64,000 bases of DNA from Coffea arabica (GCF_036785885.1 NC_092317.1:1056501-1120500); one strand, 5' to 3'; positions 11,623 through 25,161 are shown, counted from the first letter of the stretch. Notes: generated from the letters alone by a model not told the origin. Translations and numbers: made by a program.

Positions 11623-12779
11623 CAAATTTGATTCTTATCTAAGTTTTCGATTAGTTTTTGGTTGAAATCCACCGAGTGTTTTGCACGTGATCATTTTTAA
11701 GGGCAAAATTGTCAAATCAAATTTTATATAATCCGATTCATAGTTTCTCACAATTTCACAAATGAGTTTTTTCGTCCCTCGCATTTTATAAAATGAATTT
11801 TTTCATTATTCACATTTTTCAAAATGAATTTTTTATCGCTCACTGATTATGTGTGTGAATAATTTTTTAAAATCCATGTATATATCCATTTGATTTCAGG
11901 TGAAATTAAATACAGATATATTACATGCTATTTGTACTGTCCAATTGAAATCAAATAGATATATACATAGATTTTAAAAAATTGTTAGTTTTTTACTCAT
12001 ATTTATTTTCTTTTACTCAAAAATTGAAAACAAATAAGACATTTAATCGTAAACATTATCTAATATTTATATCAAATTAAATTTGGATAAAAAATAAACA
12101 AAGAAAAAGTATGACAAAAATGAGTAAGTAATTGACAGTTTCAAATTGAAGATAATCATAAGACAAATAATTTAACTGTTAGTCTTAAAAGTGACGAGTA
12201 GAAATTTTAAATTTAAATTATAATTTGTTAGTACAACTATAGAATTCGAATTATAACCCATTAATTATATGGTCTTATTATACAATTCAATAAATAAATT
12301 ATTATCAAAAGAGAAAGTCACAAATATTGAATAGATTCATATGGTGAAATTATATAGATATATACATGGGGTTAAAATAAAATTATTAGTTTTAAACCCC
12401 TGTTTATATCTATTGAATAGCATGTGTATAATTACGATTAGCTTGTTTAGGTGAAATCAAATAGATATATATTACGTGCTATTTGTACTATTCAGGTAAA
12501 ATCAAATAGATATATACATGGATTTAAAGAAAAAAAATTATTCATGCACATGATCAACGAGGGATGAAAAATCCATAGTGAAAAATACGAGAGATGCAAC
12601 AATTTATTTTATAAAATGTTAGGAACGAAAAAATTCATTTTGTGAAATGTGAGAAACTATAAATCGGATTATGTAATATTTGATTTGATAATTTTGCTCT
12701 TAAAAAATAATCACGTGCAAGGCACATGGTAGATTTCGATCAAAAACTAATTGAAAATTTAGATAAGAATCAAATTTGA
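11623..12779. mobile_element. Large inverted-repeat (foldback or MULE-MITE-like) element
   Basis: The left arm (about 11623-11915) and right arm (about 12468-12779) are reverse complements over about 300 bp with mismatches. Both contain TCAAATTTGATTCTTATCTAA, a GCACGTGAT block and a TTTATAAAATGAATT-type block. The interior repeats a unit reading ATCAAATAGATATATACATG several times (about 11945, 12480 and others). No transposase frame is present and clear TSDs could not be set. A more diverged half copy lies at about 13130-13330. Confidence 0.75.
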
Positions 12780-14190
12780 AGGGAAAAATATAGGATTGGA
12801 CACGTGTTCATCCATTGTGAGCAAAGAAGGGAAAAAGATATATACCTGACACCTTTTGGCTTCAATGTATTGGTTTCGAACAGGATAAAAGTAGCACGGG
12901 AAAGCGGAAAATAGAATAGAAGACAAACCATCCATATTAGATAATGATGAGAGAATGTCATAATGACGGGAACAATTATCATATCATATTAGATTATTAC
13001 CTTTTCTGCTCGTATGCCACATATTTTTCTTTTCTTTTCTTTTTTCGGGATAACATCTGATTTGCATGCAACTAGGTTTATGGATTAGTATCTACTGTAC
13101 ATTATTTAATAAAAATTGTTTAAAACGTGTCTTACAGTAATTTTTTCATCATTCACTCTTAAAATAGTATTTTTGTGTCTTTAATAAGGTCAAGCCGGTA
13201 AAATTTTATTTTAACCTAAATTTTCGACAACCTTTTATCACGAATTCAATAACTGATCCACACATGATCATTTTTACATGGACAAAATGGTTAAATCCCA
13301 TTTATAGTTAAACAAATAACTTGATCTACATCCATTTTTTGCCTTTAAAAATGTAAAATATAACTCGAGCTATTTTTCCCTTAAAAAAAAGGAATTGGAC
13401 ACAATCCATCTTCATTTTTGCTACCAAAAAAAGGTAGAAAGTGACCTTTTTTACGCAAAAATAACTGGACGTGGGCCATGCGATGATTTCTAGAAGTGGT
13501 TAAAAACTTATGTTGAAACCAAATTTTAGTAAATTAAATTTATAAAAGACGTAAAATTAATATTTTAAAAATAAATAATAAAAATTTCATTTAATAAAAC
13601 AATAGATATTTTGAACGATTTTCCTCGTGTTTTACAAGTATAAGAGGAGTGACAGTGAACTTGTAAAGTTTTTAAAAGGCCTGCTTGAAGTTGAACTCTG
13701 GCTTGAGGCCCAATAGTGGAATAGTGCAACTGGTCGAACGTTTCAGCTGAAAGACCAATATTTCTTCCATTATCCACGAACCCCGCAAAAAAGGATAGAA
13801 GTCATCAGGATTGTATGCCAAAAAATAAGGAAATACATGGGAACATGTGATAAGAGGCTACTTATAGTTACTTGACCTACCAATGTATCATTAACTTCCA
13901 TTAGTTGACTACTTCGATGGATGTTGTTCGTGCAGAAATATTGCAGAACAAATTCTTTACGATGGACTTGTTACTAGTATGAGATGAAACGGAAAACATG
14001 ATGATTTTGTGAAATGAAATTATGTCTCGGAAGATTTATTCTAATAAGCAACTATTTCTGCAGACTCATATTAATACCGACGAACTAAATCTTGAATCCT
14101 GAGAACTAACATTAAGGAGCGTCAAATATTTGTCAAAAACAAACCCATTTTACAAGTTTCCTAATGGTGATTGCCCGAGCGGTACTTACC
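12780..14190. other. Intergenic AT-rich DNA with diverged repeat fragment
   Basis: No convincing gene. About 13130-13330 resembles the left arm of the preceding inverted-repeat element (a long TTTTCGACAA/TGATCATTTTT-type stretch) but is much diverged. Confidence 0.45.
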
Positions 14191-14377
14191 ACTTCCTCCG
14201 TCCCACTTTGATAGTACTGTTTCTTTTTTCACACAGTTTAATAAAAAGTAGTTAACTTTGTTGGAACAATCAATTTAGGTAACTATTTTCCTAAAATACC
14301 CTCACATTAATTAGAGTACAATTTTATGGGAACTTGAATTGATGGTAAAAAAAGAATCAACTCTCATTAAATGACGG
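14191..14377. mobile_element. Truncated Stowaway MITE
   Basis: Begins CTTCCTCCGTCCCACTTTGA and aligns closely with the first 180 bp of the complete Stowaway at 54598-54926, up to CTCTCATTAAATG. The 3' half and right terminus are missing. Confidence 0.85.
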
Positions 14378-15250
14378 TATTTACTAAAATTTTTGAATAA
14401 TGAAGTTTTGATTACTCATCTATCAATAGTATGTTTCGTGAATTATGCAGATTCTTAGATCCGATAGAATTAACGGTGAAATCAGACGCAATAACCCAAT
14501 ACATACACTTTTCATATTTTAGCGGGTAAAAACTTACTAGCATTTTAGTTAACTTGTACGGTGGTAAGCAGTAGAAATGCATAGGGCTTATGTTTTGATT
14601 GTGGTAGTAAAGCTACTAGAATATGTTTTGGGTCATTTCAACTATATGTCGATAGTAAAGCTACTCGATTCTTCCTTCAAAAAAAAAAATAAAAAAAAGC
14701 TACTAGATTATCAAAATTTGTAAAATGTTATTATTCTATATTTGTAAAATTTGTAATATTTTTTTAAAATGTGATGTTTGTAAAATAAAAAATTATTTAT
14801 AAATTATGTTTGTGATGCAAGTGAAATATTATTGAGGATAGATAAAAATGCCATTTAAACGCATTACTTACTGCTTTAAAAAAAAAATGTCAATGTTCAA
14901 ATGCGTTCAAACTTGAATTCAATTTTTAACCCGAGATGATCGGTCTTAACTACATAAAAATGGATTGGTTTTGTCGAATTATTCGTGTTCTGATAACGAG
15001 GCATTGGTTTATACTACTTTATACTGGTGGAGGGGAGAGTTGCGTGGCAGAGAAGCTTAGGCCTGCCCAGGTCCCCGGACGGACTCCACACACATGGTAA
15101 ATAGCTTGCACGTTTTGCAACCATTGGGTCTACGCAACGCAATTGGATCTCCACACGCATTCACGTGGACTTTGGCATCATCCATCATTTTCCAAATACG
15201 ATCTAAAACCTCATATACCCAAAAAAAAAAAATGTAAAACGAGAAATTTA
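14378..15250. other. Intergenic DNA, no gene seen
   Basis: AT-rich. About 14700-14850 has a tail (GTTTGTGATGCAAGTGAAATATTATT) like the GTTTGGAT MITE family but lacks recognisable ends. Confidence 0.4.
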
Positions 15251-15640
15251 GGCTAAGTTTGGGAGTTTAGGATAGAAAAGAAAAGAAGGGAAAACTTAAG
15301 TTATGAGAGAAGAGAAGAGAAGAGAAGGGATTGTTATATTGTTTGGGAGTTTTGAGAATTAGTGGAATGATTTTGGATATGAAAGTCATTAAATATTTGT
15401 TCAAGACATTTTTAAGGATAAAATGGGTATTTTAAAAAACTTTCATAAGCTTCTACCAACTTTCTCTCCATTTCTCTCCAATTTGGAAGGAAAAATTTTA
15501 CATACTATTCATCCTCTTAAATCATTCCATTTCCCTTCTTTTCTTTCCTACTAAAAACTAACAAATGAAAGAAAAGCTAAACGAACTTTCTCTTCTTTCC
15601 CTTTCTTTTCTGTCCAAATCCTCCGCTCCCAAACGAAGCC
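15251..15640. mobile_element. MITE with GGCT-GTTTGGGAG termini
   Basis: The left end GGCTAAGTTTGGGAG and the right end CTCCCAAACGAAGCC are imperfect inverted repeats about 390 bp apart. Subterminal GAAAAGAAAAGAAGGG and CCCTTTCTTTTC blocks are also inverted. TTA-like flanks suggest a Harbinger/Tourist affinity, but the TSD is not exact. No coding capacity. Confidence 0.7.
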
Positions 15641-17385
15641 ATTAAGGAGGCCGCTGAAACTGAAAGAGAAAAGAAAGAAGAGAAATGACGTCCCGTTTGC
15701 TGAGTGCGTAAAAGTGTACGACACCTAACCCGGGGTTTCGGTCCTTTCTCACTGTCTAAACTTCTTCAGTGTCAGAACAGCTCAATTTCATTTTAACCAT
15801 TTCTCAAACACAAATGTAATGGCCAATATGAACAGAAATGCACGGATTGAGCAATTATTTCCCACCCTAAAGCTGATTTAAACAAATACTTATCCCAAGA
15901 TGTGAACCAGCCCCCCCGGAGAGCAAAGTCACCAAAATACACTCTGCTAAATACAAGACGAGCAAAGGGGAGACAGCCACAGTGGCCAGCCGTTAATTGC
16001 GTGTGATGACGGAACATTCCTCCCCCGCCCGGCTTCCTTTAGTCATCATGTAGGACACGCCGACACGGTCAGCGAAAAAAGGCGCTTAGAGTCCATTGTC
16101 AATTTAATCATGGAATCTGTATCGTTGATCTGCTACCGTTGGTTTCCACTTTGTACGTACACCAAAAGTTTAAAAGAAAAAACAAGGCATGGCGCGACTC
16201 AAGGAAAGTAGGCAACCAATCTACTAGTTTTTGGTTCTTGCCCTTGTCTAATGCACTAATATATCGAGGAAAAAAAAAGAAACCCCAAAAGCCTTTTTTT
16301 TTTTTTTGACATGAGAAACTCCAAAAGTCTACAATGTCAGGATGAGTAAGTCAATTAGCAGTAGGATTTATAGATTTAGCAGTAGGTTAAGCAACTTTTG
16401 TTAGTACCTTCCAGTCCAGTAAGACGCATGCTTAGATCCATTAGATGTGATGTGCTTAGATACATATGATTCGATGGTGATTAATTTCTCATCGATTTTC
16501 TGTGATTCTATTGGATCACCTCCCTCTAATATAAGCAAAATTAGGAGTACGAGTAGAAATAGATATAGAATGACGACAATAGATAAAAAAAAAAAAAAAA
16601 AAAAAGTGTATCAAGACTCAAGAGAAGTCCCTCCGGTAGCTCAGATTAGATTCCTATGCGTGCGGTCCCCCCGCCCTCGCCCCCACATCACTGTCAAGTG
16701 CCATCCGTTAACATACAAAATAGCAGTACAGCAAAGGAGCGGAACATTTGTTTGCCGCCAAAGCTGACCACGTAGTACGCCACGTGCTTCCTTCAACTGC
16801 GAAATTCCCGCAATGCCACGAAACCCAATTAGTACTTGTATAATCGTAGTAGTAGTAGTAAAAATAGTACTGGTACAATTGCCCCAAGCGCCGGCCAATG
16901 GAGCCGTGCCCGGGCGAAGTCTCCTTGTACAAGAAAAATAAGTACCGTAACAACAAAAGTCTGATTCAGGCTGTTGAAAAAAAAAAAGAAGTAGTGCAAT
17001 TAAAGAAACGAGACGTCGATGTTCATGCTAGTAATAACCCTCACGAATCTGCTCTCTGGCCTTAGTGCCTTTGCTTCAAATTCTCTCAGATTCCAGCCAA
17101 CCCTTTTCTTCCTTATTCTGTTTTCTAATAAAAAAGGATTCTCGCAAATCTTAACTTGTAATGGGAGGGAGGGAGGGAACAAATATATCAATTATGCAGA
17201 CCCTCAAAGCCAGCTTGGGAGCTTCAAACATGAAACGTTCAACTCCAATGCTTCGTGGACAGGACTGATGCGATTAACAATTGTCTAAGCTTTCCAAATA
17301 ATATCAAAATTTGAAGATTACATAATTCCCCTTATACACGAGTTACGTTGATTAATTTTTTTTTTTGTAACGGTTGTTAATTTGA
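15641..17385. other. Intergenic DNA, no gene seen
   Basis: Several short open frames on both strands lack recognisable domains or coding-like composition. A poly-A run lies near 16585 and a GTA-trinucleotide run near 16845. Confidence 0.45.
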
Positions 17386-17564
17386 GGGTCTAATATATGG
17401 ATATATATTTTTTATATATACTGTCAGTATATAATTTTTTTTTACACTGACAAATTTATATCATAGTACATAATATAAATTCAAATTATACATACGTGAT
17501 ATGTATCTAAAGTTGTCAGTGTAAAAAAATTATTATATTATTGATGTATAAAAAATTAAACCCT
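17386..17564. mobile_element. MITE with TGTCAGTGTA subterminal inverted repeats
   Basis: Left GGGTCTAAT... with TTTTTTTTACACTGACAA, and right TTGTCAGTGTAAAAAAATT... ending ATTAAACCCT, form inverted repeats of about 60-80 bp with AT-rich spacers. This arrangement is typical of a widespread plant MITE group. No TSD was fixed. Confidence 0.7.
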
Positions 17565-19073
17565 GACATATATATGTATATATGTTAGGTCTAATGTTGT
17601 TACGTTACATCCACCTATTCAATAATTTTATTTTGTTGTCGCGGTTCGTCATTCACATTTTCGCAAATAACAGCCATATCCACTCAGGCATTAAATTATG
17701 CAATTCAGTCACACCAAGTCATATTATAATGCTCCTTCCTTATCCAAATCGCTACTGTTTTAATTATTATTATTTTCTATCCATTTCAATGTACATTATT
17801 CAATCGTTACTACCACTGCTTCGACGACGGCAGAAACGCTGCTGCACTGTAGACTTGATCGGGGATCGAAGGTTCGATGAATTATTTATTGTCAACCACT
17901 ACAAAATCGTCAAGGTAAGTAACCTTTTTGTCATAAATTTTATCATGATAAAATTTGAAATTTACTTCGACAAAAAAGTAACCTAAGACTAATTAACTCT
18001 TAGAACACACACATATATATACATAAATTAAAAAAATCTTTATGAACATCGAGAACAATTTTTAGAATAAAGGCACGAGTTCATAATAATAATCGTAATT
18101 CTAACATTAATCAATTGTGTGATATACATTTAAATGTATAGATTTAGTATCCAATAATTTAATAAATTTAAATTTCAACTTTTAATTTTTAGATGCATCC
18201 GCTCTTATGAATTTTTGTTTGATTTTGTCAAAAATACTACAAAAAATAGAATTACATGCAGTTAAATGATACTTAAAATGTCTTTTTTAATTTAGTGATT
18301 AAAGCAGAGACATCATGAATTAAAGGTCCCGGCTCCTCAAATATCATCTCCTCCTAAAAGGGGGAAAAGAAAAGAAAAGAAAAGAAAAGAAAAGAAAAGA
18401 AAAAGGTGATACTTAAAGATGCCAAGATTAACGAGATTGCGTTCCACTTGCAGAAAATTTCCCACGCATCGGAGTGTTATCAACCGCGGCAAAATTCAGT
18501 TATTTCAGGTATTCCTGAAGGCTATTCTCGTCCTTCCACAAAGCATTTCCCCCGGTTAGAGACCCAGAAAAGACAATACCGAATTTTCCAATTTCCCCGA
18601 ATTAAATCACGTTACAAAAATCATCCCATCCGTCACAGTCGAACGAGAAGGAGAAGAAGAAGAAGAGAAACAGAAACTACGCGAGAGTCGAGAAGCGAGA
18701 GGAATCACGCCCCACCCCCCACCAACCCAAAAACGTCTCCGACTTTCTTTCTTCGCCAAACGAAATTAGGGTTCCGAATTCCTCTTTGAAACTTCCAAAC
18801 TTCGCTATCTTGACTCTTGTTTTGTTCCATTCCAGCCCGCCCTTCAATCAACAGATCTCTATAAAATTGCTTGTAAATACTGTATAATCGACTCACAATC
18901 TCTCCAATTACATTTATTAGGCTCTTTTTCTATCTTCTTTTCTTTTTTTAATTGCATTAGTCGTTTGTAGATTTGACGATTCTTTTATTTATTTAAATAA
19001 ATAAGAAGCTGAAAAAATTACAGTAAATAAATTCTAGGGTTAGTATTAGGAGATTTGAAATTAAGCTTCAATT
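17565..19073. other. RSH upstream region
   Basis: AT-rich distal part; an (AAAAG)n microsatellite at about 18362-18402; then a purine/pyrimidine-rich stretch likely to be the RSH promoter and leader. No upstream gene is supported. Confidence 0.45.
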
Positions 19074-22000
19074 ATGCCTGTTCCGACAATTGCTCTGTAC
19101 GCAAGTCCACCCAGCAGTGTCTGCTCGACGCCACATCCTTGCCAGATCAACTCGCATGCCTCCTACGAGTTTGATTTGAACAGTCGATCATCTCCGCCGC
19201 CGTCGTCCACGGCGTCTCCGTCGCCGTCGCAGAAGCCGATCGTCGGAGGACTTTCCCTGCTGCTATCGTCTCAACCGGCGGTAAAACACGCGACTTATTC
19301 GACTACTGCGGACGAATTGTCGTCCTCCTTGTGGCATGATAGAGGGGGTGAAGAGTTGAGCTGCGGTTCATTTCGGTACTCGTCGTTGAGCTCGTCCATG
19401 AAGCGAGATCAGTGTTATCAGAGCCCTGTGTCCGTGCTTCAGGGTCCGGTCTCTTGCTGTAGTAGTGGCAATGGAATTGGGTCCGCTTCGACGTCAAGGA
19501 GTCCTCCCATGAGAATGGGGGATAATATGAGCTCCATTCGATCCGGTAGTGGGGGTTTGTTTCATCGGTTTGTCCGGCATGCTTTAGGGTCCTGCGTCGA
19601 TTATGATTCGCCGTCTTTTCAACTTCATGACAGCGTTGGTTCTACATCATCTGGTTTGGTAGATGAGCTGACATTTAATATGGAGGATAATTTCACAGAA
19701 TCTAGTGTAGATCCTCGTGCTAAAGATATGCTTTTGAACGCACAGTACAGGCATAAGATATTTTATGACGATTTCGTCGTAAACGCTTTTTATGAAGCTG
19801 AGAAAGCTCATAGAGGACAGGTATATACATTACATGTGAATACTAGATTCGGTAGTCGAAAAAATGCTTTCTTTATGGAATCACTGGATTGAGAAACTGT
19901 GTCTCTGATTTTGCAGGTGCGGGCAAGTGGAGATCCTTATTTACAGCATTGTGTGGAAACGGCGGTTTTGCTGGCAATGATTGGTGCTAATTCCACAGTT
20001 GTTGCTGCAGGGTTGCTGCATGACACACTTGATGATGCTTTTGTCACGTATGAGTATATTTTCCAGACATTTGGTGCTGGGGTGGCAGATTTAGTTGAAG
20101 GGGTATGAACTTTTCTTTTTTATGGACTTCTTGCTATTGAAATGCTTATCAAATCGCTACACCTCTTGGATTGCGATTTTCCTCAGAAAAAATATTTCGT
20201 TTTCGTGAACACATTTCCGTATCACCTTTTTACCTCACATATATCAAATCGCTATAGTAATTTTTCTACAGAAAATCCAAAAAAATGCAATCCAAACGGG
20301 GCCTATTCTTTTGGTTCCCTCAAATTTTGCTTTCCCAATGAGTAGTGCATGTTTCTTTACCATTCTACTGGTAATGTTTACAAAATGACAACTTCTCTTG
20401 GAAGGTTTCTTTGCTTGGGACGCTTTGAATAGATTTATGGACCCAGGGTTGTTGTTGAATTCCACTTCAACCTCTATGAATTTCCAGGTAGCCACAGTCC
20501 TTAGGTTCTGTTGTCATTGGTTATGAAATGAGTGTCACCATCTATTAGCAGTCAAAGAAAATGTTTTGAGGTGAATAAGAAAAATGGAAGGAGCTTTCTT
20601 AAACGCTAACTACATGCTGATCAACTCAAGTTAATGCAGGAATTTTGTAGTTCTAGAAATTTAAGTTTATCATGTATGAGGCAAAATTAATAGTTTCATA
20701 AGGTAGTCGGTGTCTGTTTCTTTGTTGTCTTGGGAATTATGCAGAATGATGCTAGATATTGACTTTATATTAGATATTTTTGGCTTGCGCACTCATCTAG
20801 CTTTGGTCTCTTATAGGTGTCTAAACTGAGCCAATTGAGCAAGCTCGCACGTGAGAACAATACTGCTTGTAAAACTGTTGAGGCTGATCGATTGCATACA
20901 ATGTTCCTTGCAATGGCAGATGCTAGGGCTGTTCTCATTAAATTGGCTGATCGGTTGCATAATATGATGACGTTGAATGTGTTACCTTTAGTTAAGCAGC
21001 AGAGATTTGCTAAGGAAACCTTGGAAATATTTGTTCCTCTGGCGAACCGTTTAGGAATCTCTACATGGAAAGAGCAGCTAGAGAACCTTTGTTTTAAGTA
21101 CTTATATCCAGATCACCACAAAGAATTGTCCTCTAGACTTTTGAAGACCTTTGACGAGGCAATGATAGCCTCCAATGTGGAGAAATTGGAGCAAGCTCTT
21201 AAGGAGGGAGCCATTTCTTTTCATGATCTATCCGGGAGGCATAAAAGCTTGTATAGCATCTATTCCAAAATGCTAAAGTATGCTCTCTCTCTGTCTTTCT
21301 ATCTCGCACACACACGTATTCCCCTTATATTCAATGTTTTGGCATATTGTTGTTCATATCATTTAATACATGGTGATGATATAACTATGTCCAGGAAAAA
21401 GCTAAATATGGATGAAATTCATGACATTCATGGTTTAAGGTTAATTGTGGAGGATAAAGATGAGTGTTATAAAGCTTTGGATATTGTTCGCCAACTATGG
21501 CATGAAGTACCTGGAAGGTTCAAGGACTACATAGCCCACCCGAAGTTTAATGGGTAATTTGATTTGGTGATGAGATGTCACTTTTTTAAGTTTTTTCATG
21601 GTGCATGTGCTAACCTGGATTATGATTTGTAGGTATCAATCCCTGCACACTGTAGTTATTGGTGAGGGAATGGTTCCTCTGGAAGTTCAGATTAGAACAA
21701 AGGAAATGCACTTGCAGGCTGAGTACGGGTTTGCTGCTCACTGGAGATACAAGGAAGGAGATTGTAAACTCTCTTCCTTTGTTCTTCAGATGGTTGAGTG
21801 GGCACGCTGGGTTGTTGCTTGGCAGTGTGAGACAATGAGCAAGGACTGCTCCTCCATTGGTTACGCTGATTCTTTGAAGCCACCTTGCAAATTTCCTTCT
21901 CATTCAGAAGATTGCCCTTACTCTTGCAGACCTTATTGTGGCCCAGATGGACCTGTTTTTGTGATTATGATTGAGAATGATAAGGTTCATTGTTGATGCT

Positions 22001-22576
22001 TTCAGTAGTTTGTATATCTAATTTAGTTGTCAATGATTGCAAAAGAATTAATTTAGAAGCAAAGGATTTAGGTGGCTAATTTCTGGTGTTTTAGTGGCAT
22101 TTTTGGGTGATTTAGCTTTTCCTAGAATTTGTTCGTATCTTTCATCCTTTGGCCCCCTCTTTGGTTGCTGTTTAGGTGTTTCACTTAGGAAACTTTGGTT
22201 TTGAAATTTTAGTCCTACTCCTGTGATGGTACAAATGTCATGACTAATCTGGTTTTGGGTGTTACAGATGTCGGTACAGGAGTTTTCAGCGAACTCGACC
22301 ATCAAGGACATGCTTGAGAGAACAGGTTGGGGGAGCTCTAGATGGACGCACTGTGGATTTCCTCTGAAGGAGGAGCTTAGGCCCCGGTTGAACCATGCAA
22401 CTATCAGTGACCCCATGTGCAAGCTAAAAATGGGAGACGTTGTGGAATTAACTCCAGCAATACCAGATAAATCATTGATGGAGTATAGAGAGGAGATTCA
22501 GCGCATGTACGACAGGGGGCTCCCCGTATCAAGTACGGTGTCTTCTGGTAGTTCAATGATTGGCTTGAGAAGCTGA
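19074..22576 (+). CDS. RSH2/3: Plastid RelA/SpoT homologue (RSH2/RSH3 type)
   Basis: (p)ppGpp synthetase/hydrolase of the chloroplast stringent response. Six exons: 19074-19820, 19917-20102, 20817-21277, 21395-21553, 21633-21984, 22268-22576; sum 2214 nt, 737 aa (family about 710). The N-terminus is Ser/Pro-rich, as expected for a plastid transit peptide ([20 protein letters not shown] is the RSH2/3 signature). The HD hydrolase domain shows the R/H pair ([13 protein letters not shown]), HDTLDD and ADRLHNM. The synthetase shows [38 protein letters not shown] and EVQIRT...H...[16 protein letters not shown]-like tail starts at [11 protein letters not shown]. Intron 2 carries a GTTTGGAT-family MITE. 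An open frame running past the exon 3 donor at 21278 is intron read-through. No lesion seen. Confidence 0.95.
20160..20302. mobile_element. GTTTGGAT-family MITE in RSH intron 2
   Basis: About 145 bp, ends TTGGATTGC... and ...GCAATCCAAACGGG, with inner ACCTCACATATATCAAATCGCTATAG-type sequence shared with the copies at 23478 and 60063. Lies wholly inside an intron. Confidence 0.75.
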
Positions 22577-23477
22577 CCCGTTCTGGTACTTTGCCCGTAG
22601 TAATAGGGTACCATGGACAAATTGCTCATTCTTGTATATGAACCATAACATTTGTACAGAACCGCTTCAGATAAATGGCTAACTGAATTTGATGGAACGT
22701 GCTGCCTTGTCTTTTAGATACCAGCATTAGTTGCTAATCATGGTGCCTTCCAGTTTTGTTAGTCGACACGACTTGTTAAACCAAATGCCAAACTTGTTAA
22801 CCAATAACCAAAACTAATAAGAAGATGATGCGACTTTTGCAAACATTCACATGTATCATGTATGTAGACAAACAAGGTAAAGATTATTTATCCTGTAAGA
22901 ATTCTCTGGTTCTGTTTGGGATCAGGGTGCTGTGGCCATAGGAAAATTTTTTGCAGCACATGGATTAAAAGGAAAATCAGCACTAGCCGGTAATTTGTTA
23001 TCTCCTGATAAGTCTCGCATGCGGCCAGCGTTGTGATGGTTGAAGTTGCTTGATATGGAACTGTGACATTACCATAGCCATGCGGTGGTTGAAGTTACTT
23101 GAAATGGAGCTGTAAAATTACCACAGCTGGGTTTTCCATCCCAAGGGAAGGCAGCTGCGGTGGTTGAAGTTAGGCAGCCACCCGTTTGCAATGGAACATG
23201 GATGTAGCAACTTCGAGGTGTGAGGCAGCTCTTGTCGCTGCTCGAGACCAAAATTGGTACGACCGTGGCCGTGAGCGCCTTCTCACATATTGGTTTCCAC
23301 TTGTATCCTGGCTTGAATTTCCCATGGAACTTTTTCATTTTGCCAGGGACTCTTTTAAACTTGAAAACCACCATAGAAATCATCATTTCTAGTCAAATAT
23401 AGAGCTTGTCAAAACTAAAGCAGAGTCAACCAATCAGCCCAAAGCAGTGCCGATGATTAAGAACACAAATTCTGGAA
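22577..23477. other. RSH 3' flank, no further gene seen
   Basis: 3'UTR/downstream sequence of RSH, then unique-looking DNA with three imperfect tandem units containing GGTTGAAGTT (about 23035-23170). Open frames at 23069-23400 lack recognisable domains. Confidence 0.4.
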
Positions 23478-23643
23478 ATTGTTTGGACAGCAATTTTTCA
23501 AAAAAAAAAAAATTTGTTACGTTTTGCATAAACACATTTTCCATTCACCTTTTTACCTCACATATATCTTTTTACCTTACAAATATTAAATCGCTATAGT
23601 ATTTTTTTTACAGAAAATCCAGAAAAATACAATCCAAACAAGG
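23478..23643. mobile_element. GTTTGGAT-family MITE
   Basis: TTGTTTGGACAGCAATTTTTC at the left and ACAATCCAAACAAGG at the right, with internal similarity to the copy at 20160-20302 (CACATATAT, AAATCGCTATAGTA). Confidence 0.75.
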
Positions 23644-23992
23644 ATGGAAGCAAGTTCACTAGTGTTAATAACGTTAAAAGCATATCATTTAACAAATACA
23701 AAGAAACAATCCTGCATCCGGGATACATAGAATTCTCCAGTTGATTTTTCCAAGTACCGAGTACATTTTGGAGTCTCAATTCAGGGATGAATTTTACAGG
23801 TCAATACTCCCCCCAGATTGCATCAACAACGGTCAGCCACTCAAGCCCAGCTTACAGGAAAGGAGTCAAGAGATAGACATGATAAATGTTAATCTTCCTG
23901 GGAACTTTTGTGGTGGGAAGAAAAATATATACACCCCAACACACAATGGGGTACCGTGTGATTTTTAGCAACAGCTATTGAGACTGAAAAGC

Positions 23993-25161
23993 TCATCTTG
24001 ATCGTTTAGGTCCAATTGGAAAAGACACACCCTGAGGAGCGCCTTGTGAAGCATCTATCCTTTGCTCTTGAGAAGGGTTTGGATTAAGATCAGCAGCCTC
24101 TTCATCATCCTCTGCTTCCTCAATTGCTTGCTTGCTTTGTTTCTTTGTAATAGCAAATTGGTAGTTGGGATTGATCAGGGTATCCTGTTCAGGAGGAAGT
24201 GGAATTCCAGGCCTGGTAATTGATTTTGGTAAAGGGATCTTGTTTCTATTCCTAGCTAACTCTAGTAGGACCTGAACAGTAACCAATACAAATATGTTAT
24301 AAGTACACTGCAAGGACACAAGATTGGTACAATGACATATTATTTGCATGTCAGTTGGAAGAGGAGTTTTCCTAATATTACAATTTTAAATACTGCAACT
24401 TCGCTTCAAAACTCACATGTCATCTTCCAGGTTCCATAAAGAGAATAAATTGCTAATGACAACAACAACAACCACCAAATAAAAGAAAAATTCAGACGAA
24501 TTAACAACTCAAACAAGTAGAGCTGGTAAAAGCAGCAAATCCCAAGAAATTGATATTGTTCCTTCGGCAGTGTGGTGCTATATAAATTCCTCAGGCAGTG
24601 TGGTGCTTCTGAATAATAGTTAGGTTGGAATCAGGAGGATTTCAAGCTTGTTTTTTCATTTTTCAATTTAAATTTAACTCTAATTTTCAGTAACAAACTT
24701 GAATTGTGCTTGATCTTATTCAATCTGAGCTCCAATCAGCATTGATCGAGTGGCTTAACAAGCACAGAACTTGAATTCTCAGCAATCAATTAAAATCCTC
24801 ACACAAGAAAAAGAGGAGAGAAAATTACTGCAGCTGCTACTAGTACTAATAGTTATTATGATGCTGACCGAGTTGTGGACTAACTTAATGAATATACCTC
24901 ACGTGGAGGAGGTTGTGAGAAGCTGAAATTGACTTTGGACTGAATGGCAAGCTTGACATCATCGGAATCGATCACAGATTTGTCAGCGTGGTCTGAGTAA
25001 ATCTGCGCATCCGTCAGCACATCCACCGCGTACCTGTACCAAAGTTCCAAGAATTGGTGGATAACACGGGGCTCATAGTCTTCCACACCCATTGATTTCA
25101 GCAGAGATTTCACGATCTTTGCATCTCTCGGCATGTCCTCCTCTCCTGCTCCCTCTCCCAT
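23993..25161 (-). CDS. TAF9: TFIID subunit TAF9
   Basis: Histone-fold subunit of TFIID and SAGA that pairs with TAF6 in RNA polymerase II initiation; nuclear. Coding exons 25161-24898 and 24271-23993 give 180 aa. The histone-fold region is strongly conserved ([59 protein letters not shown]), then LLELA-RNKIPLP and an acidic tail ending [10 protein letters not shown]. The ATG at 25161 is preferred over the in-frame one at 25170. A splice acceptor (TGATTGCAG) falls between them, and a good donor at 25915 suggests a 5'UTR intron of about 750 bp spanning 25165-25915, with the first exon upstream of 25916. That intron contains a run of 23 T (25620-25643). Confidence 0.96.
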
